A program made the translations under genes and the position numbers. From a candidate division KSB1 bacterium (GTDB taxonomy: Bacteria > Zhuqueibacterota > JdFR-76 > DREG01): a stretch of 24,273 bases of DNA. The notes below the pieces were generated by a model, which did no database searches, was not told the DNA's origin, and saw nothing but the letters and a program-made list of their open reading frames with translations. Each line of letters opens with the position of its first letter. Position 1 is the first letter of the stretch. The stretch lies in contig JADFJB010000068.1 in assembly GCA_022566355.1 (NCBI GenBank), positions 1 to 24,273 of the forward strand, in the 5' to 3' direction. Positions 1-8,216 of the stretch are shown in pieces.

Positions 1-494
1 TATCTTCAACAATCTTGATTTTTTCTGGTTTGATACCCCATTTAATTATCGTTTCTTTTACTATGTTGCTATTTGCTCTGATTTTTGTAGCTTTTAAACA
101 AACAAATTTTTTCATCAAAGATTGTATTTTTCCTACTGTAAATTCATAACCATGTATGCTTATCAAAACAGGTTTATTGATAATTTTACCTGCAATCACA
201 CATAACAACCCTGCAACGAAAGGATTTTGTGCTACAATCAAGTCAAAATTTTTTCCATTTTTTATTATACTAAAAAATAAACTTACTAAACTTGGAACTA
301 AAAATACGCTTAAATTTTTAATTTTAATAAATTTATGATGTTTTTCCTTTGATTGAAAAATTACAGCATTTTCTATCATAAATTCTGACATTGATTGAAA
401 ATGAATAAGGTCATATCCTATTTTTAATTCTGATAGATCATCACTTATGAAACGTCTTGCTACATGAAGTACTTTAATTGAAAATTCTTTCATT
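1..494 (-). CDS. GT4-type glycosyltransferase, N-terminal part (runs off the left edge)
   Basis: An open frame reads from an ATG at 494 leftwards to the window edge, giving 164 complete codons with no stop. It is preceded by a good ribosome site (GAGGA about 7 nt upstream on the minus strand). The visible part looks like the acceptor-binding N-terminal half of a GT-B, GT4-family glycosyltransferase: a beta strand near residues 6-11, the segment FDLIVAQNPFVAG around 83-95, then HGYEF at 114-118. The stretch near 140-164 resembles the family's linker that leads to the NGVD loop, which would lie just outside the window. The donor-binding C-terminal domain is not visible. It is divergently placed against a sugar-nucleotide epimerase and close to a Wzt-like ABC ATPase, which suggests a role in surface polysaccharide assembly at the cytoplasmic side of the inner membrane. 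Substrate cannot be told. Base composition is very AT-rich, like its two neighbours. Confidence 0.75.
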
Positions 495-617
495 TACATT
501 TCCTCTCTTTATTTCTTAATTTTTTCAATTAAATCATGTTTTCCGTTTATTAATAAAAAATTCATCATGGAATAATTTACGATTGAAAGGTTAATTTAAT
601 TCAGTTTTTAAAAGACT

Positions 618-1580
618 TTGTTGAATCTTAAAAACTCACAAATTTTGGTCACTGGTGCTGCTGGTTTTATTGGCTCCACATTAGTTGAAGCTCTTCTGGA
701 AATGGATTGTAATGTACTTGGATATGACAATTTTTCTGATTATTATAAAGGCAAAGAGACTAATGTAGATGCTTTTTGCTCAAGCCCTAAATTCAAATTG
801 ATTAAAGATGATATTCTACATTTTGATGGTTTGGTCCAAGCAACTAAAGGAGTAGATATTATTTTTCATATTGCTGCTCAACCAGGTGTACGTTATTCAT
901 TAGAAAATCCTACAATTACAAACAGAATTAATATTGAGGGCACCTTGAATATATTACAAGCATCAGTAAAAAATAATGTTAAAAAAATTGTTAATGCTTC
1001 ATCATCATCAGTTTATGGTAATCCTCAATATACTCCAGTTGATGAGAATCACCCAAAAGTGCCTATTTCGATCTATGGCGTTTCAAAATTAACCGCTGAA
1101 AATTATTGTAGGATTTTTCATGAGCTGTATGATCTAAACACTGTTTCATTACGTTATCATACAGTTTATGGACCAAAAGGTAGACCTGATATGGCTGTAT
1201 TCAAATGGATTGATTCGTTATTTAATAATAAAAAAATAATAGTTTTTGGTGATGGAAATCAAACAAGAGATATGACATTTGTAAATGATATTGTAAATGG
1301 AACTATTCAAGCTGCTGAAAATGATACTGTGTCTGGTGATGTTTTTAATCTGTCTAGTGGTAGAACAGTTACAATGAATTACATTCTGGAACAGTTAGTA
1401 TCTCTCACTGGAATTAATCCCTCTATTGAATATCAGAAACCAAGACAAGGTGATGTAAAAGATACTTATGGAAATATTGAAAAAGCAAAAAAAATTCTTA
1501 ATTACATTCCTCAAACTTCTGTTGAAGATGGATTACGTTTAACAGTTGAATGGCATAAAAAATATTTTTTAATTAAATAA
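618..1580 (+). CDS. NAD-dependent UDP-sugar 4-epimerase (UDP-glucuronate 4-epimerase-like SDR)
   Basis: Extended short-chain dehydrogenase/reductase of 320 residues, normal length for UDP-sugar epimerases. The NAD-binding Rossmann glycine motif TGAAGFIGS is at 12-20. The catalytic Y-x3-K pair is Y153/K157 (YGVSK), and a serine run near 128-131 offers the third catalytic residue. The segment RPDMA at 189-193 is typical of UDP-glucuronate 4-epimerases, so UDP-GlcA/UDP-GalA interconversion is the best guess; UDP-glucose or UDP-GlcNAc epimerase activity is possible. The frame opens after a stop at 609-611, and the only usable starts are TTG at 618 or 621; no clear Shine-Dalgarno sequence precedes them. 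It acts in the cytosol to supply activated sugars, consistent with the adjacent glycosyltransferase and polysaccharide-export-type ABC ATPase. Composition is AT-rich, like the other polysaccharide genes here. Confidence 0.85.
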   Translation: MLNLKNSQILVTGAAGFIGSTLVEALLEMDCNVLGYDNFSDYYKGKETNVDAFCSSPKFKLIKDDILHFDGLVQATKGVDIIFHIAAQPGVRYSLENPTITNRINIEGTLNILQASVKNNVKKIVNASSSSVYGNPQYTPVDENHPKVPISIYGVSKLTAENYCRIFHELYDLNTVSLRYHTVYGPKGRPDMAVFKWIDSLFNNKKIIVFGDGNQTRDMTFVNDIVNGTIQAAENDTVSGDVFNLSSGRTVTMNYILEQLVSLTGINPSIEYQKPRQGDVKDTYGNIEKAKKILNYIPQTSVEDGLRLTVEWHKKYFLIK

Positions 1581-1668
1581 TAATCTTTATAACTCAATAC
1601 ACACAATTTATTTTTTGATGTTTGAAATTATTTTTATAATTAAATTTTGCTAGGATTTAGAATAAATA

Positions 1669-2862
1669 TTAAGTGGTTAGCAAAGATGAAACTTTTTCAG
1701 AAATTTCGTCCAGGTCGTACGGCTTGTAAAAAACAGAATGTACATTTTCTCTAATAATTTTATCAATTGTCTTTAGGCTTGATTTATAAACATATGTAAT
1801 AATTACAGGGATGGAATTATTATTTGTGCTAAAATTCTCACAAAAGTTTTCAACTTTAGCATCCGGGTCAGAATCTAAGAACAATAAATTAGGTTTAATA
1901 GCAGAAGTAATTTTATCTAATATATCAAAGTCAGTTGTTGTAATAACGTTAAATTTGTTCTGTAAATAAACTAAAAGGCTCAAACATAAATTATAATCCT
2001 TACTATAGAAAAGTATGGTTTTCATTAAAATATTTAAAATTTTCTCTATGGAAATCGCGCTAGGTTTATAAGCAATTGATAAGGAATGATTATCATGCAA
2101 TGAAAAACCAAAATTCTTTAGTTCACTAGGTAACTCTAATATAGAGTTCTCAAATAATACCTTTACAGATTTTAAGTCAATATTTTTTAATAGTTTTTTT
2201 ATTTTTCCTTTAATTAAAACTTTTCCTTTATCTATCATTATTACCTCATCACATATTTTTTCTACTACTGATAAATTATGTGAGACAAAAATTATAGTTT
2301 TGTTTTTTTCTTTAAATGATAAAAAAGCGTCATAACTTTTTTGCCTAAACGCAATATCGCCTACTGAAATCACTTCATCCACTAACAATAAATCTGGATT
2401 CATGGACATTGCAGTTGAAAACATTACTCTTACTTTCATGCCACTTGATAGATGCTTCATTTTTGTGTTGACGTATTCTTCTAATTCTGCAAATTTCAAA
2501 ATCTCAGAAACTTTGTCTGTTATAGTGTGTTTACTAACTCCAAGTAGTACTCCTTGAAGTACTATGTTTTCTTTTACACTTAGCTCCTCACTACTACCTG
2601 CCACAATTTGAAGAAGTGGACCGATCTTTCCTTTTGTAAAAATTGTTCCTTTGTCCCCCTTTAAAATTCCCGCAATTAGTCTGAGCAGTGTTGTTTTACC
2701 ACTTCCGTTTTTACCTATTATTCCTATGTTTTTTCCTTTTTCAATACTAAATGACATATCATCAATTACCTTCTTAGTTTTTAATTTTGATCCATTTTGT
2801 ATTAATTCATTTTTGGATAAACTGTAAGATTTTGATAAATTATTTATTAGCCGACACACCAC
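1669..2862 (-). CDS. Wzt/TagH-like polysaccharide-export ABC ATPase with C-terminal receiver-like domain
   Basis: 397-residue protein with a complete ABC nucleotide-binding domain: Walker A GKNGSGKT 50-57, signature LSSGM 138-142, Walker B ending D162-E163, switch His195. The stretch 88-170, with ELSVKENI and DEVISVGD, is typical of Wzt/TagH ATPases that drive O-antigen or teichoic acid export. Those proteins normally end in a carbohydrate-binding domain. Here residues about 281-397 instead read as a response-regulator receiver fold: beta-1 KTILFY, NLLFLD with candidate phospho-acceptor D330, IPVIIT with T356, and FYKPYD with K380. The usual acidic pair after beta-1 appears as S287-K288, so phosphorylation is doubtful. 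Residues about 210-280 form a linker. No permease partner lies in the window. The start is GTG; the A/G-rich stretch upstream that could serve as ribosome site lies in a dispersed repeat. The ATPase call is secure, the receiver call is from pattern reading. Confidence 0.85.
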   Translation of the reverse strand: MVCRLINNLSKSYSLSKNELIQNGSKLKTKKVIDDMSFSIEKGKNIGIIGKNGSGKTTLLRLIAGILKGDKGTIFTKGKIGPLLQIVAGSSEELSVKENIVLQGVLLGVSKHTITDKVSEILKFAELEEYVNTKMKHLSSGMKVRVMFSTAMSMNPDLLLVDEVISVGDIAFRQKSYDAFLSFKEKNKTIIFVSHNLSVVEKICDEVIMIDKGKVLIKGKIKKLLKNIDLKSVKVLFENSILELPSELKNFGFSLHDNHSLSIAYKPSAISIEKILNILMKTILFYSKDYNLCLSLLVYLQNKFNVITTTDFDILDKITSAIKPNLLFLDSDPDAKVENFCENFSTNNNSIPVIITYVYKSSLKTIDKIIRENVHSVFYKPYDLDEISEKVSSLLTT

Positions 2863-2867
2863 TAAAT

Positions 2868-2914
2868 CCCCCTTCGTCAGGCTCAGGACGCAGCCTCTTG
2901 AGATTCTCGAGAGG
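2868..2914. repeat. Partial copy of the dispersed CCCCCTTCG repeat arm plus hairpin
   Basis: Bases 2868-2897 match the left arm of the palindromic element at 6152-6426 with only a few differences. They are followed by a short hairpin with arms 2894-2902 and 2906-2914 (CCTCTTGAG / CTCGAGAGG). The copy abuts the start of the ABC ATPase gene and marks the change from the very AT-rich left segment to more average composition. Confidence 0.6.
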
Positions 2915-3032
2915 GGACTTTTGAATTCTTTTTCTCCCTTATTTTGCTGAAATCATTTACAACAATTTTTCAACTGGTCATTCCTATTGATAATTAATCA
3001 TATAATCTATTAGAGAAAATTACCTGTGATAC

Positions 3033-3959
3033 TTATTCTTTAATTTTTTGAAATATGGCCGGATCAATTTCCTGGTTAATTTTAGTACTGGTATATGTCA
3101 TCTCCATAAATTTCTCACCATTCGTATTAACCAATATTTTCCCTGGCAACAGCATACCATTTACATCCTTTATTTCCAGATAGAACTCTTCGAATTCCGC
3201 CGGGCTGCCCATCATTGTGGTACCGTTATAAACTTGTTTAAGCGGTTTGAAGGTGCTGGCATCCACATATAGCTTGGTGGTATTATCGTTTTGATCTTTC
3301 ACAAGCAATATTTCCGCAGCTTTACCATCGACATCGCCGGAACCCAAATACTGAGAAGTTATGCCATCAGCTTCACCAAGACGAAATAAAACGATCCAGT
3401 CACGAAATAGACTACCTTTAATTCCATCTAATTGTGATTTTGGCATATCCCTTGAACCTTGCGGTGACACCATCCACCCTTTGTCTCCGACTAAAACTTG
3501 TTTCATTTCTCCAAACGGTAAATTTAATACCATTTGTATTTTATCCGGTGGGACCAATGTCATAGTTGAAGTCGCTTGCATTTCTCCCTGGGGAGTGGAA
3601 ATAACCATATTGCCCTCTACAACATAATTTTCAACAGAAGCGTATGCTTTTTGTCCTCCACAAGCTGCAACAGTCTTCGTGAAGATTTCCATTCCCTTAG
3701 CCAAAGATTCAGGGGTCGCTTCCGGCATTTCCTCTTTAGGAGTTGGAATGGTTATATCAATTTCATTGACAGTGCCCAACACAGATAACGGCTCATCGAA
3801 ATCTTCTACATTACCGACTACAAGGATCCTCACTTTGTCCGGCTGCAAGTATTTGTTGGCGACGCGCCGCACATCTTCTTTGGTAACTTTTTCAATATTT
3901 TCTTTCGTCTGCTGCAAAAAGTCTTTTGGATATCCATAATACTCATAAATAATTAAATA
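3033..3959 (-). pseudogene. M16 (insulinase-like) zinc peptidase, C-terminal remnant with LolA-like tail
   Basis: The frame from about 3959 to 3033 begins with YEYYGYPKDF and continues into a segment near KVTKEDVRRVANKYL and ILVVGN, the typical end of the non-catalytic C-terminal module of periplasmic M16 peptidases. About 200 further residues resemble an outer-membrane lipoprotein-sorting (LolA-like) fold. The HxxEH zinc site and the rest of the peptidase (several hundred residues) are absent. The frame is open upstream only to a TGA at 3977-3975 and has no convincing start: the first possible one, TTG at 3917, lies inside the conserved part and lacks a ribosome site. Homology stops next to an inverted-repeat element at 3973-4129. 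I infer a truncated, non-functional peptidase gene, although translation of the 294-residue remnant from TTG cannot be excluded. It would have been an exported or periplasmic protein. Confidence 0.7.
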
Positions 3960-3972
3960 ATTAACCTGGATA

Positions 3973-4129
3973 ATTCATAGCCACCAAGACTCAAAGACAC
4001 AAAGCTTTAAAAAATAAAGGTTAAGAAAGATTGATTTTTTATATTGACAGAAAATTGGTTCATAGTAATTTTATTTATAACTTTAATATTCTTAGTGATT
4101 TAGAGTCTTTGTGGCAAAAATTCATGAAT
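3973..4129. repeat. MITE-like imperfect inverted-repeat element
   Basis: Two arms face each other about 85 bases apart: 3973-4004 (ATTCATAGCCACCAAGACTC and on) and 4091-4129, whose reverse complement starts ATTCATGAATTTTTGCCACA and continues AAGACTC. The arms share the CCAC/AAGACTC/AAAT-or-AAAGACAC pattern with several mismatches and small indels. There is no open reading frame inside. The rest of the gap up to 4262 holds only a 12-base perfect palindrome CCGTCCGGACGG at 4247-4258 and no gene. Confidence 0.55.
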
Positions 4130-4262
4130 AGTGCAGGTTAATGAATAGCTATTATTTTGTTAGCATTTCAATGTAAATAATAACTCCCCTCTTTGAGAGG
4201 CTGTTGCAGAATGCATCCAAAGATGATAAAAATTGTCATCCTGATCCCGTCCGGACGGATAA

Positions 4263-6002
4263 TCAATTAACCAGGCTTTCCCCCATTTTAGCCTTCCTGT
4301 ATTTCACTTCCCCGCCAATAATCGTATAAACCACTTCGGCGCTTCGGATTTCATCTTCAGGAATTTTCATGATATCTTTGGATAGAACCGTGATGTCAGC
4401 CAGTTTCCCCACCTTCAAGGAACCCTTAATATCTTCTTCAAAAGCCGCGTACGCGTTGTTGATGGTGTAAGCTCTAAGCGCCTGTTCCCGGGTCATCCGC
4501 TGTTCCGGGAAAAAGATTGAGCCATCCGGCAGTTCACGCGTCACCGCACAATGAAAGCTGGCGATAGGGTCGATATCTTCTACCGGGGGATCGGTGCCAT
4601 TCATCACAACAGCGCCGGCCTGGATCATTGACTGAAATAAATAACTACGTTCCCGGGCTCGTTCTTCACCCAACCGATCCAATACCCATGGCCCATCGGA
4701 ACAGGCGAAAATCCCTTGAATGCCTGGAATCACCCCCAATTCAGCAAAGCGTGGCAGATCATCAGGATGTATCACCTGTGCATGCTCGATGCGCCAGCGC
4801 AGATCATTTTTAGTCGGGTTCTTTTTGAATTCGGCTTCATAAATATCAAACAAAATACGAGCTGCCCGATCCCCAATTCCCTGGATCGCCATTTGGTAAT
4901 CATGCTGGATCGCCAGCTCAGCGGATCGCCGAATATCTTCAACCGGTGTGACATTAAATCCTACACTTCTTGGCAAATCGCTATATGGTTCGAGGAGCCA
5001 ACCGCCATGGGTTCCCAAAGCGCCATCCAACACTTTTTCACCGATTGTCCGAACAGTTAAATATCCATCTCCATGATTGATCAACCTGTACTGCTGAAGC
5101 TTACCTTCCAAATCTTCCGCAGATTCTTGAATTGCCAGGTAGAGTCGAATAGGCAGGTTTCCTTCTCCTGCCATTTTTTTAAGTTTATCGATTGTTTCAA
5201 ATGAGGAACCCATGTCCTGAAAACTGGTGATGCCATTTTCGATTGCGTTCCGAGCTGCCAGCGCCACCTGGTTTCTAAACTCTGCTTCAATTTCCTGAGA
5301 AGAACGACTTGCTTTGAATTGGTCCACCAAATTCCAAACCATTTCAGCCGCAGTTTCTCTTAACATGCCAATTGCGTACCTTCTCACATCTCGAACAATT
5401 TCACCACCAGGTGGATTTGCAGTGGTTGTAGTAATACCTGCAAGTTGAAGGGCTTTTTCATTAACAAATATGCCATGACCGCTTACATGGTTCAGCAGAA
5501 CAGGATTATTCGGACTGACTTTACTCAAGTCATGATGAGTCGGCAGACCTTCTACATTTGGGCTGGGAGGTTTTTCCCACTTATCCTGGTGCCAACCCCA
5601 ACCCAAAATCCAGTCGCCAGGGTTTGCATTGATCGCTGCTTCAGCAACCAATTTGACAATTTCCGGCCAATTTCTGGCTTTCGTTAAATCCAATTGAGTT
5701 AGAACTTCACCCAGACGCAAAAAATGGCCATGACCCTCAATAAGTCCCGGAATTGCAAGCTGTCCCTGCAAATCGATGATGTCAGTTCTATCGGTTATGT
5801 AATGTTTGATTTCTTGTTCGGTCCCTATGGCCAAAATGTGTTTGCCCCTAATTGCTATAGCCTCAACTTCCGGATAATCATCCTCCATAGTGACGATTTT
5901 GCCATTGAGCAGGACTAAATCTGCGGTATTGTTTTTGGATTCACATCCAATCAGAAGTTGAAGAGGAATAGCTAGTGCAATAATGATCATAATTTTATTC
6001 AT
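4263..6002 (-). CDS. Amidohydrolase family (YtcJ-like) lipoprotein
   Basis: Metal-dependent hydrolase of the amidohydrolase_3/YtcJ type, 579 residues from the chosen ATG at 6002. That start has GGAG at 6009-6012 in good spacing; an in-frame start 11 codons upstream would spoil the signal peptide. Residues 1-20 are a lipoprotein signal ending in LLIGC, with Cys20 as the lipidated residue, so the enzyme is probably anchored in the cell envelope. The family N-terminus (LVLLNGKIVTM) is followed by the metal motif GHGH (His91, His93) in IPGLIEGHGHF. Further metal candidates are His407 (IEHAQ) and Asp471 (GTDPP). The C-terminal GKLADITVLSKD segment is the usual closing beta-sandwich. The substrate is unknown: family members cleave N-acyl, formamide or similar C-N bonds. 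The downstream neighbour is an M16 remnant, and upstream is a repeat-rich gap, so it is probably monocistronic. Confidence 0.88.
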   Translation of the reverse strand: MNKIMIIIALAIPLQLLIGCESKNNTADLVLLNGKIVTMEDDYPEVEAIAIRGKHILAIGTEQEIKHYITDRTDIIDLQGQLAIPGLIEGHGHFLRLGEVLTQLDLTKARNWPEIVKLVAEAAINANPGDWILGWGWHQDKWEKPPSPNVEGLPTHHDLSKVSPNNPVLLNHVSGHGIFVNEKALQLAGITTTTANPPGGEIVRDVRRYAIGMLRETAAEMVWNLVDQFKASRSSQEIEAEFRNQVALAARNAIENGITSFQDMGSSFETIDKLKKMAGEGNLPIRLYLAIQESAEDLEGKLQQYRLINHGDGYLTVRTIGEKVLDGALGTHGGWLLEPYSDLPRSVGFNVTPVEDIRRSAELAIQHDYQMAIQGIGDRAARILFDIYEAEFKKNPTKNDLRWRIEHAQVIHPDDLPRFAELGVIPGIQGIFACSDGPWVLDRLGEERARERSYLFQSMIQAGAVVMNGTDPPVEDIDPIASFHCAVTRELPDGSIFFPEQRMTREQALRAYTINNAYAAFEEDIKGSLKVGKLADITVLSKDIMKIPEDEIRSAEVVYTIIGGEVKYRKAKMGESLVN

Positions 6003-6008
6003 GATAAA

Positions 6009-6012
6009 CTCC
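6009..6012 (-). promoter_or_regulatory. Ribosome binding site deciding the amidohydrolase start
   Basis: GGAG on the minus strand lies 6 nt upstream of the ATG at 6002. It selects the start that begins directly with the lipoprotein signal peptide. Confidence 0.65.
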
Positions 6013-6151
6013 GTCAAAATAAACCAGGGCAACAATGATCAACTGAATTTTTTTGATTGAATATGTGTAAGTTCATTTTACCGACTGGTTTTGATAAAAG
6101 CAAGATTTATTCTGTTGCTACATTCAAAAACTTTGTTTTTTTATCGTTCAG

Positions 6152-6426
6152 CACCCCCTTCGACATGGCTCAGGACGCTGCCTCGATACGCAATCATTAA
6201 AAAACTATGATTGCTACTCGGGATGCTCGTTTTAATATTATTCTCTCCAAAAGGAGCATCCTGAGTAGGGGCTTTCCAAAAAGGGTCATAGATAATACGT
6301 AACTCGACATTTATGTCGAAAAACTAGCCTCAAGCTCGGCGACATGAATGTCGCGTTACTGACTCTTCACGAGCTTTTTTGACAGCCCCGTATCGAAGCA
6401 GCGACCTGATGCCGTCGAAGGGGGTG
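6152..6426. repeat. 275-bp palindromic (MITE-like) element with nested hairpins
   Basis: Terminal arms of about 38 bases, 6152-6190 and 6389-6426, are inverted copies with a few mismatches (outer end CACCCCCTTCGAC, inner end CGATACG). Inside are four more inverted repeats: GCAATCAT/ATGATTGC at 6190-6214, TACTCGGGATGCTC/GAGCATCCTGAGTA at 6215-6267, TCGACATTTATGTCGA at 6304-6319 and CGACATGAATGTCG at 6340-6353. There is no coding capacity. Related partial copies occur at 2868-2897 and, inverted, at about 12028-12110. Confidence 0.75.
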
Positions 6427-6534
6427 TCCATCAATTAAGCATCAACTTCAATGATAGCTTTTACAACTTAATGCTGAAAAACCCTAATTTGTTTGCAGTC
6501 TTGAACTGCGCTTGAATAATTTAAATCAAAGCAA

Positions 6535-6567
6535 AAACCTCTCAGGTTCTAAAAACCTGAGAGGTTT
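6535..6567 (-). terminator. Hairpin terminator downstream of the Gly-rich lipoprotein gene
   Basis: Arms AAACCTCTCAGGTT (6535-6548) and AACCTGAGAGGTTT (6554-6567) form a perfect 14-bp stem with a 5-base loop. Read on the minus strand, the stem is followed by a T-rich run, as expected for an intrinsic terminator of the gene ending at 6655. This stem also resembles a repeat common in environmental FCB-group genomes. Confidence 0.65.
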
Positions 6568-6595
6568 GATTTCCATATTATCCTTATCAAAGAAA

Positions 6596-6637
6596 TCGCC
6601 ACTCCCGAAATTTAATTCGGTAAGTGGCGATCGGGAG
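6596..6637 (-). other. Overlapping, mutually exclusive hairpins in the 3' region
   Basis: TCGCCACT (6596-6603) pairs with AGTGGCGA (6623-6630) around an inner CCGAA/TTCGG stem, while CTCCCGA (6602-6608) can instead pair with TCGGGAG (6631-6637). The structure lies between the lipoprotein stop and its terminator hairpin. Function is unknown; it may simply be a repeat fragment. Confidence 0.4.
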
Positions 6638-6654
6638 CTATGAATATCGAAAGT

Positions 6655-7755
6655 TCAATTTAATATCAGCACAACCTGGTCCCCGGTTCGAATACTTGTT
6701 ACATATTGTTTTTCATCTTGTTCGGTTTCCTGCTGGATCATTTGCATCACTTGTACAATAATACCGGTTACATTTTCATCACTCGCAAGAGCTTGGATGT
6801 CCGCTGCCGGGATTGTATATTCGCCGGTATTGGTTTCGATTTCGTAGCGTGGTGGCGGCTCATGGTTTCCCGAACCACGTCTATGTCCTCTTGGCCCACG
6901 ACCAAATGAACCCTGGTTATTATCCCTGTCGATCACTGGGATGAGTCCAATGACCAGCTTTCCTTCGCTTGCGCCACCATCCCAGGAGACTTTGAGATCC
7001 TCACTTGAATTAATTGCACTATCATTTGCAGGGCTGGTAATTTGCAAAGTCTGCTGTGGTGCAGTAATGGATACTGTTAGCGCCGGAAAATCTTCAGAGC
7101 CTGTGGCAGTGAAACTGTAAGTGTCGCCAGCAACAAAGGGGATATCGATGTCCGGCTCATTATTGCCTTCATGATTACCTGGCCGCATACCGCCAAGGTT
7201 ACCCGAACCAAATCCTAAGCCTCTTTGATTGCCGCCCCTATTACCACGTCCAAATCCACCTTGATTATTTGATTCAGGTCCTCCACGGCCTCCTGACCTA
7301 AAACCACCCTTGCGGCCATGCATTTTTTTACCAATATTGTAAACTACACCACCATTAGGTAATTCTCTTTTGTTAAGCTCAAATTCTCCCTGGCTAAACA
7401 CCAATGTAACCGTTCCCATATCTTTTCCGGCTCGTAATCGACGTTCCTGGGTAGAATCGGAATTTAATGCTACTGCGAAGGCATCGCTACGTATTTGCAA
7501 TTCTTCTTCAATAGGATTGTAGAATGGATGCCATCCCAACGAGAAAATTGCATCCACACCTTCCAGATCAGTTCCGTTATCTGCAACTTTGGAAAGTTCG
7601 TCATTTACTGCTGCTTCATATATTGCGGCGTTTATCTCATTCAACGAATCCTCTTCAAAAGCGTTTATTCCATCGGTGAATGAATTATCACAGCCAACTG
7701 AAAAAATCAATAGAGCCCCAATACAAGCCATTGAATATAGATGAGTCCTTCTCAT
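6655..7755 (-). CDS. Secreted lipoprotein with two Gly/Arg/Asn-rich insertions (unknown function)
   Basis: 366-residue protein that I do not recognise as a named family. The start ATG has AAAGGAG upstream. Residues 1-22 form a lipoprotein signal (FSVGC, Cys22), so it should be lipid-anchored in the envelope. Residues 23-145 are ordinary globular sequence. Residues 146-199 are a low-complexity Gly/Arg/Asn stretch with GGFGRGNRGG. Residues about 205-275 look like a beta-rich, Ig-like domain (ITSPANDSAINSSEDLKVSW is typical of such folds in secreted proteins). A second Gly/Arg-rich insertion (278-303) then interrupts that domain before the final strands. The two insertions share the pattern NNQG-FGRG...GNHE, so one may be a copy of the other. 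The gene is downstream of an ECF sigma factor on the same strand, but 461 repeat-bearing bases separate them, so a regulatory link is only a guess. Confidence 0.75.
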   Translation of the reverse strand: MRRTHLYSMACIGALLIFSVGCDNSFTDGINAFEEDSLNEINAAIYEAAVNDELSKVADNGTDLEGVDAIFSLGWHPFYNPIEEELQIRSDAFAVALNSDSTQERRLRAGKDMGTVTLVFSQGEFELNKRELPNGGVVYNIGKKMHGRKGGFRSGGRGGPESNNQGGFGRGNRGGNQRGLGFGSGNLGGMRPGNHEGNNEPDIDIPFVAGDTYSFTATGSEDFPALTVSITAPQQTLQITSPANDSAINSSEDLKVSWDGGASEGKLVIGLIPVIDRDNNQGSFGRGPRGHRRGSGNHEPPPRYEIETNTGEYTIPAADIQALASDENVTGIIVQVMQMIQQETEQDEKQYVTSIRTGDQVVLILN

Positions 7756-7988
7756 AATCGTTCTCCTTTATTCCTATTAAATTATTTTTTCCCGATGCCT
7801 TCATTCTTTGGGCCCTTAAGTTTTTCAGCATCATTTCTTTTCATTGGATAATACGGATGAAAAATGAATGACCCTATCTGAAGAGGAAATTAAGCCGCGG
7901 ATACACATAGATTGATACTGAGTATACAAAAACATAATTACTGTAACGTATAAAAATTGTATTCATCAATATCAAAAAGGCATAATAA

Positions 7989-8073
7989 AAACTTCCCCTG
8001 TCCCCTCCTTAACAAGGAGGGGAAATTCCTCCTCTGCTAAATCTTGCTAAGGGGAGGTTAGGAGGGGTAATTG
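7989..8073. repeat. CCCCTCC-type inverted-repeat element
   Basis: Perfect 9-bp stem CCCCTCCTT/AAGGAGGGG at 8002-8010 and 8014-8022 lies inside a larger imperfect inverted repeat (left arm ACTTCCCCTG TCCCCTCC, right arm GGGGAGGTTAGGAGGGG at about 8053-8069). The remaining bases of the 7756-8216 gap show no gene or other clear signal. Confidence 0.6.
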
Positions 8074-8216
8074 AGAAAAACAAATGGCTACAGCTTTAAT
8101 AGCTCCGTTTAAAAATACGTCACCGAATTTATGACAGACCACTAAGGAGCACTACTTTCCGGGGTTAATTCGTGTACCTCTGTAGCTAATAATTGAATCC
8201 TAATTTTCGGGAAATA

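Noticed and set aside
156-338. Small plus-strand open frame of 60 residues
   Set aside because: It lies fully opposite the glycosyltransferase coding frame, which has clear motifs and a ribosome site; the small frame is a shadow.
4247-4258. 12-base palindrome CCGTCCGGACGG as an operator
   Set aside because: It lies downstream of the amidohydrolase stop in a repeat-like stretch, with no promoter context.
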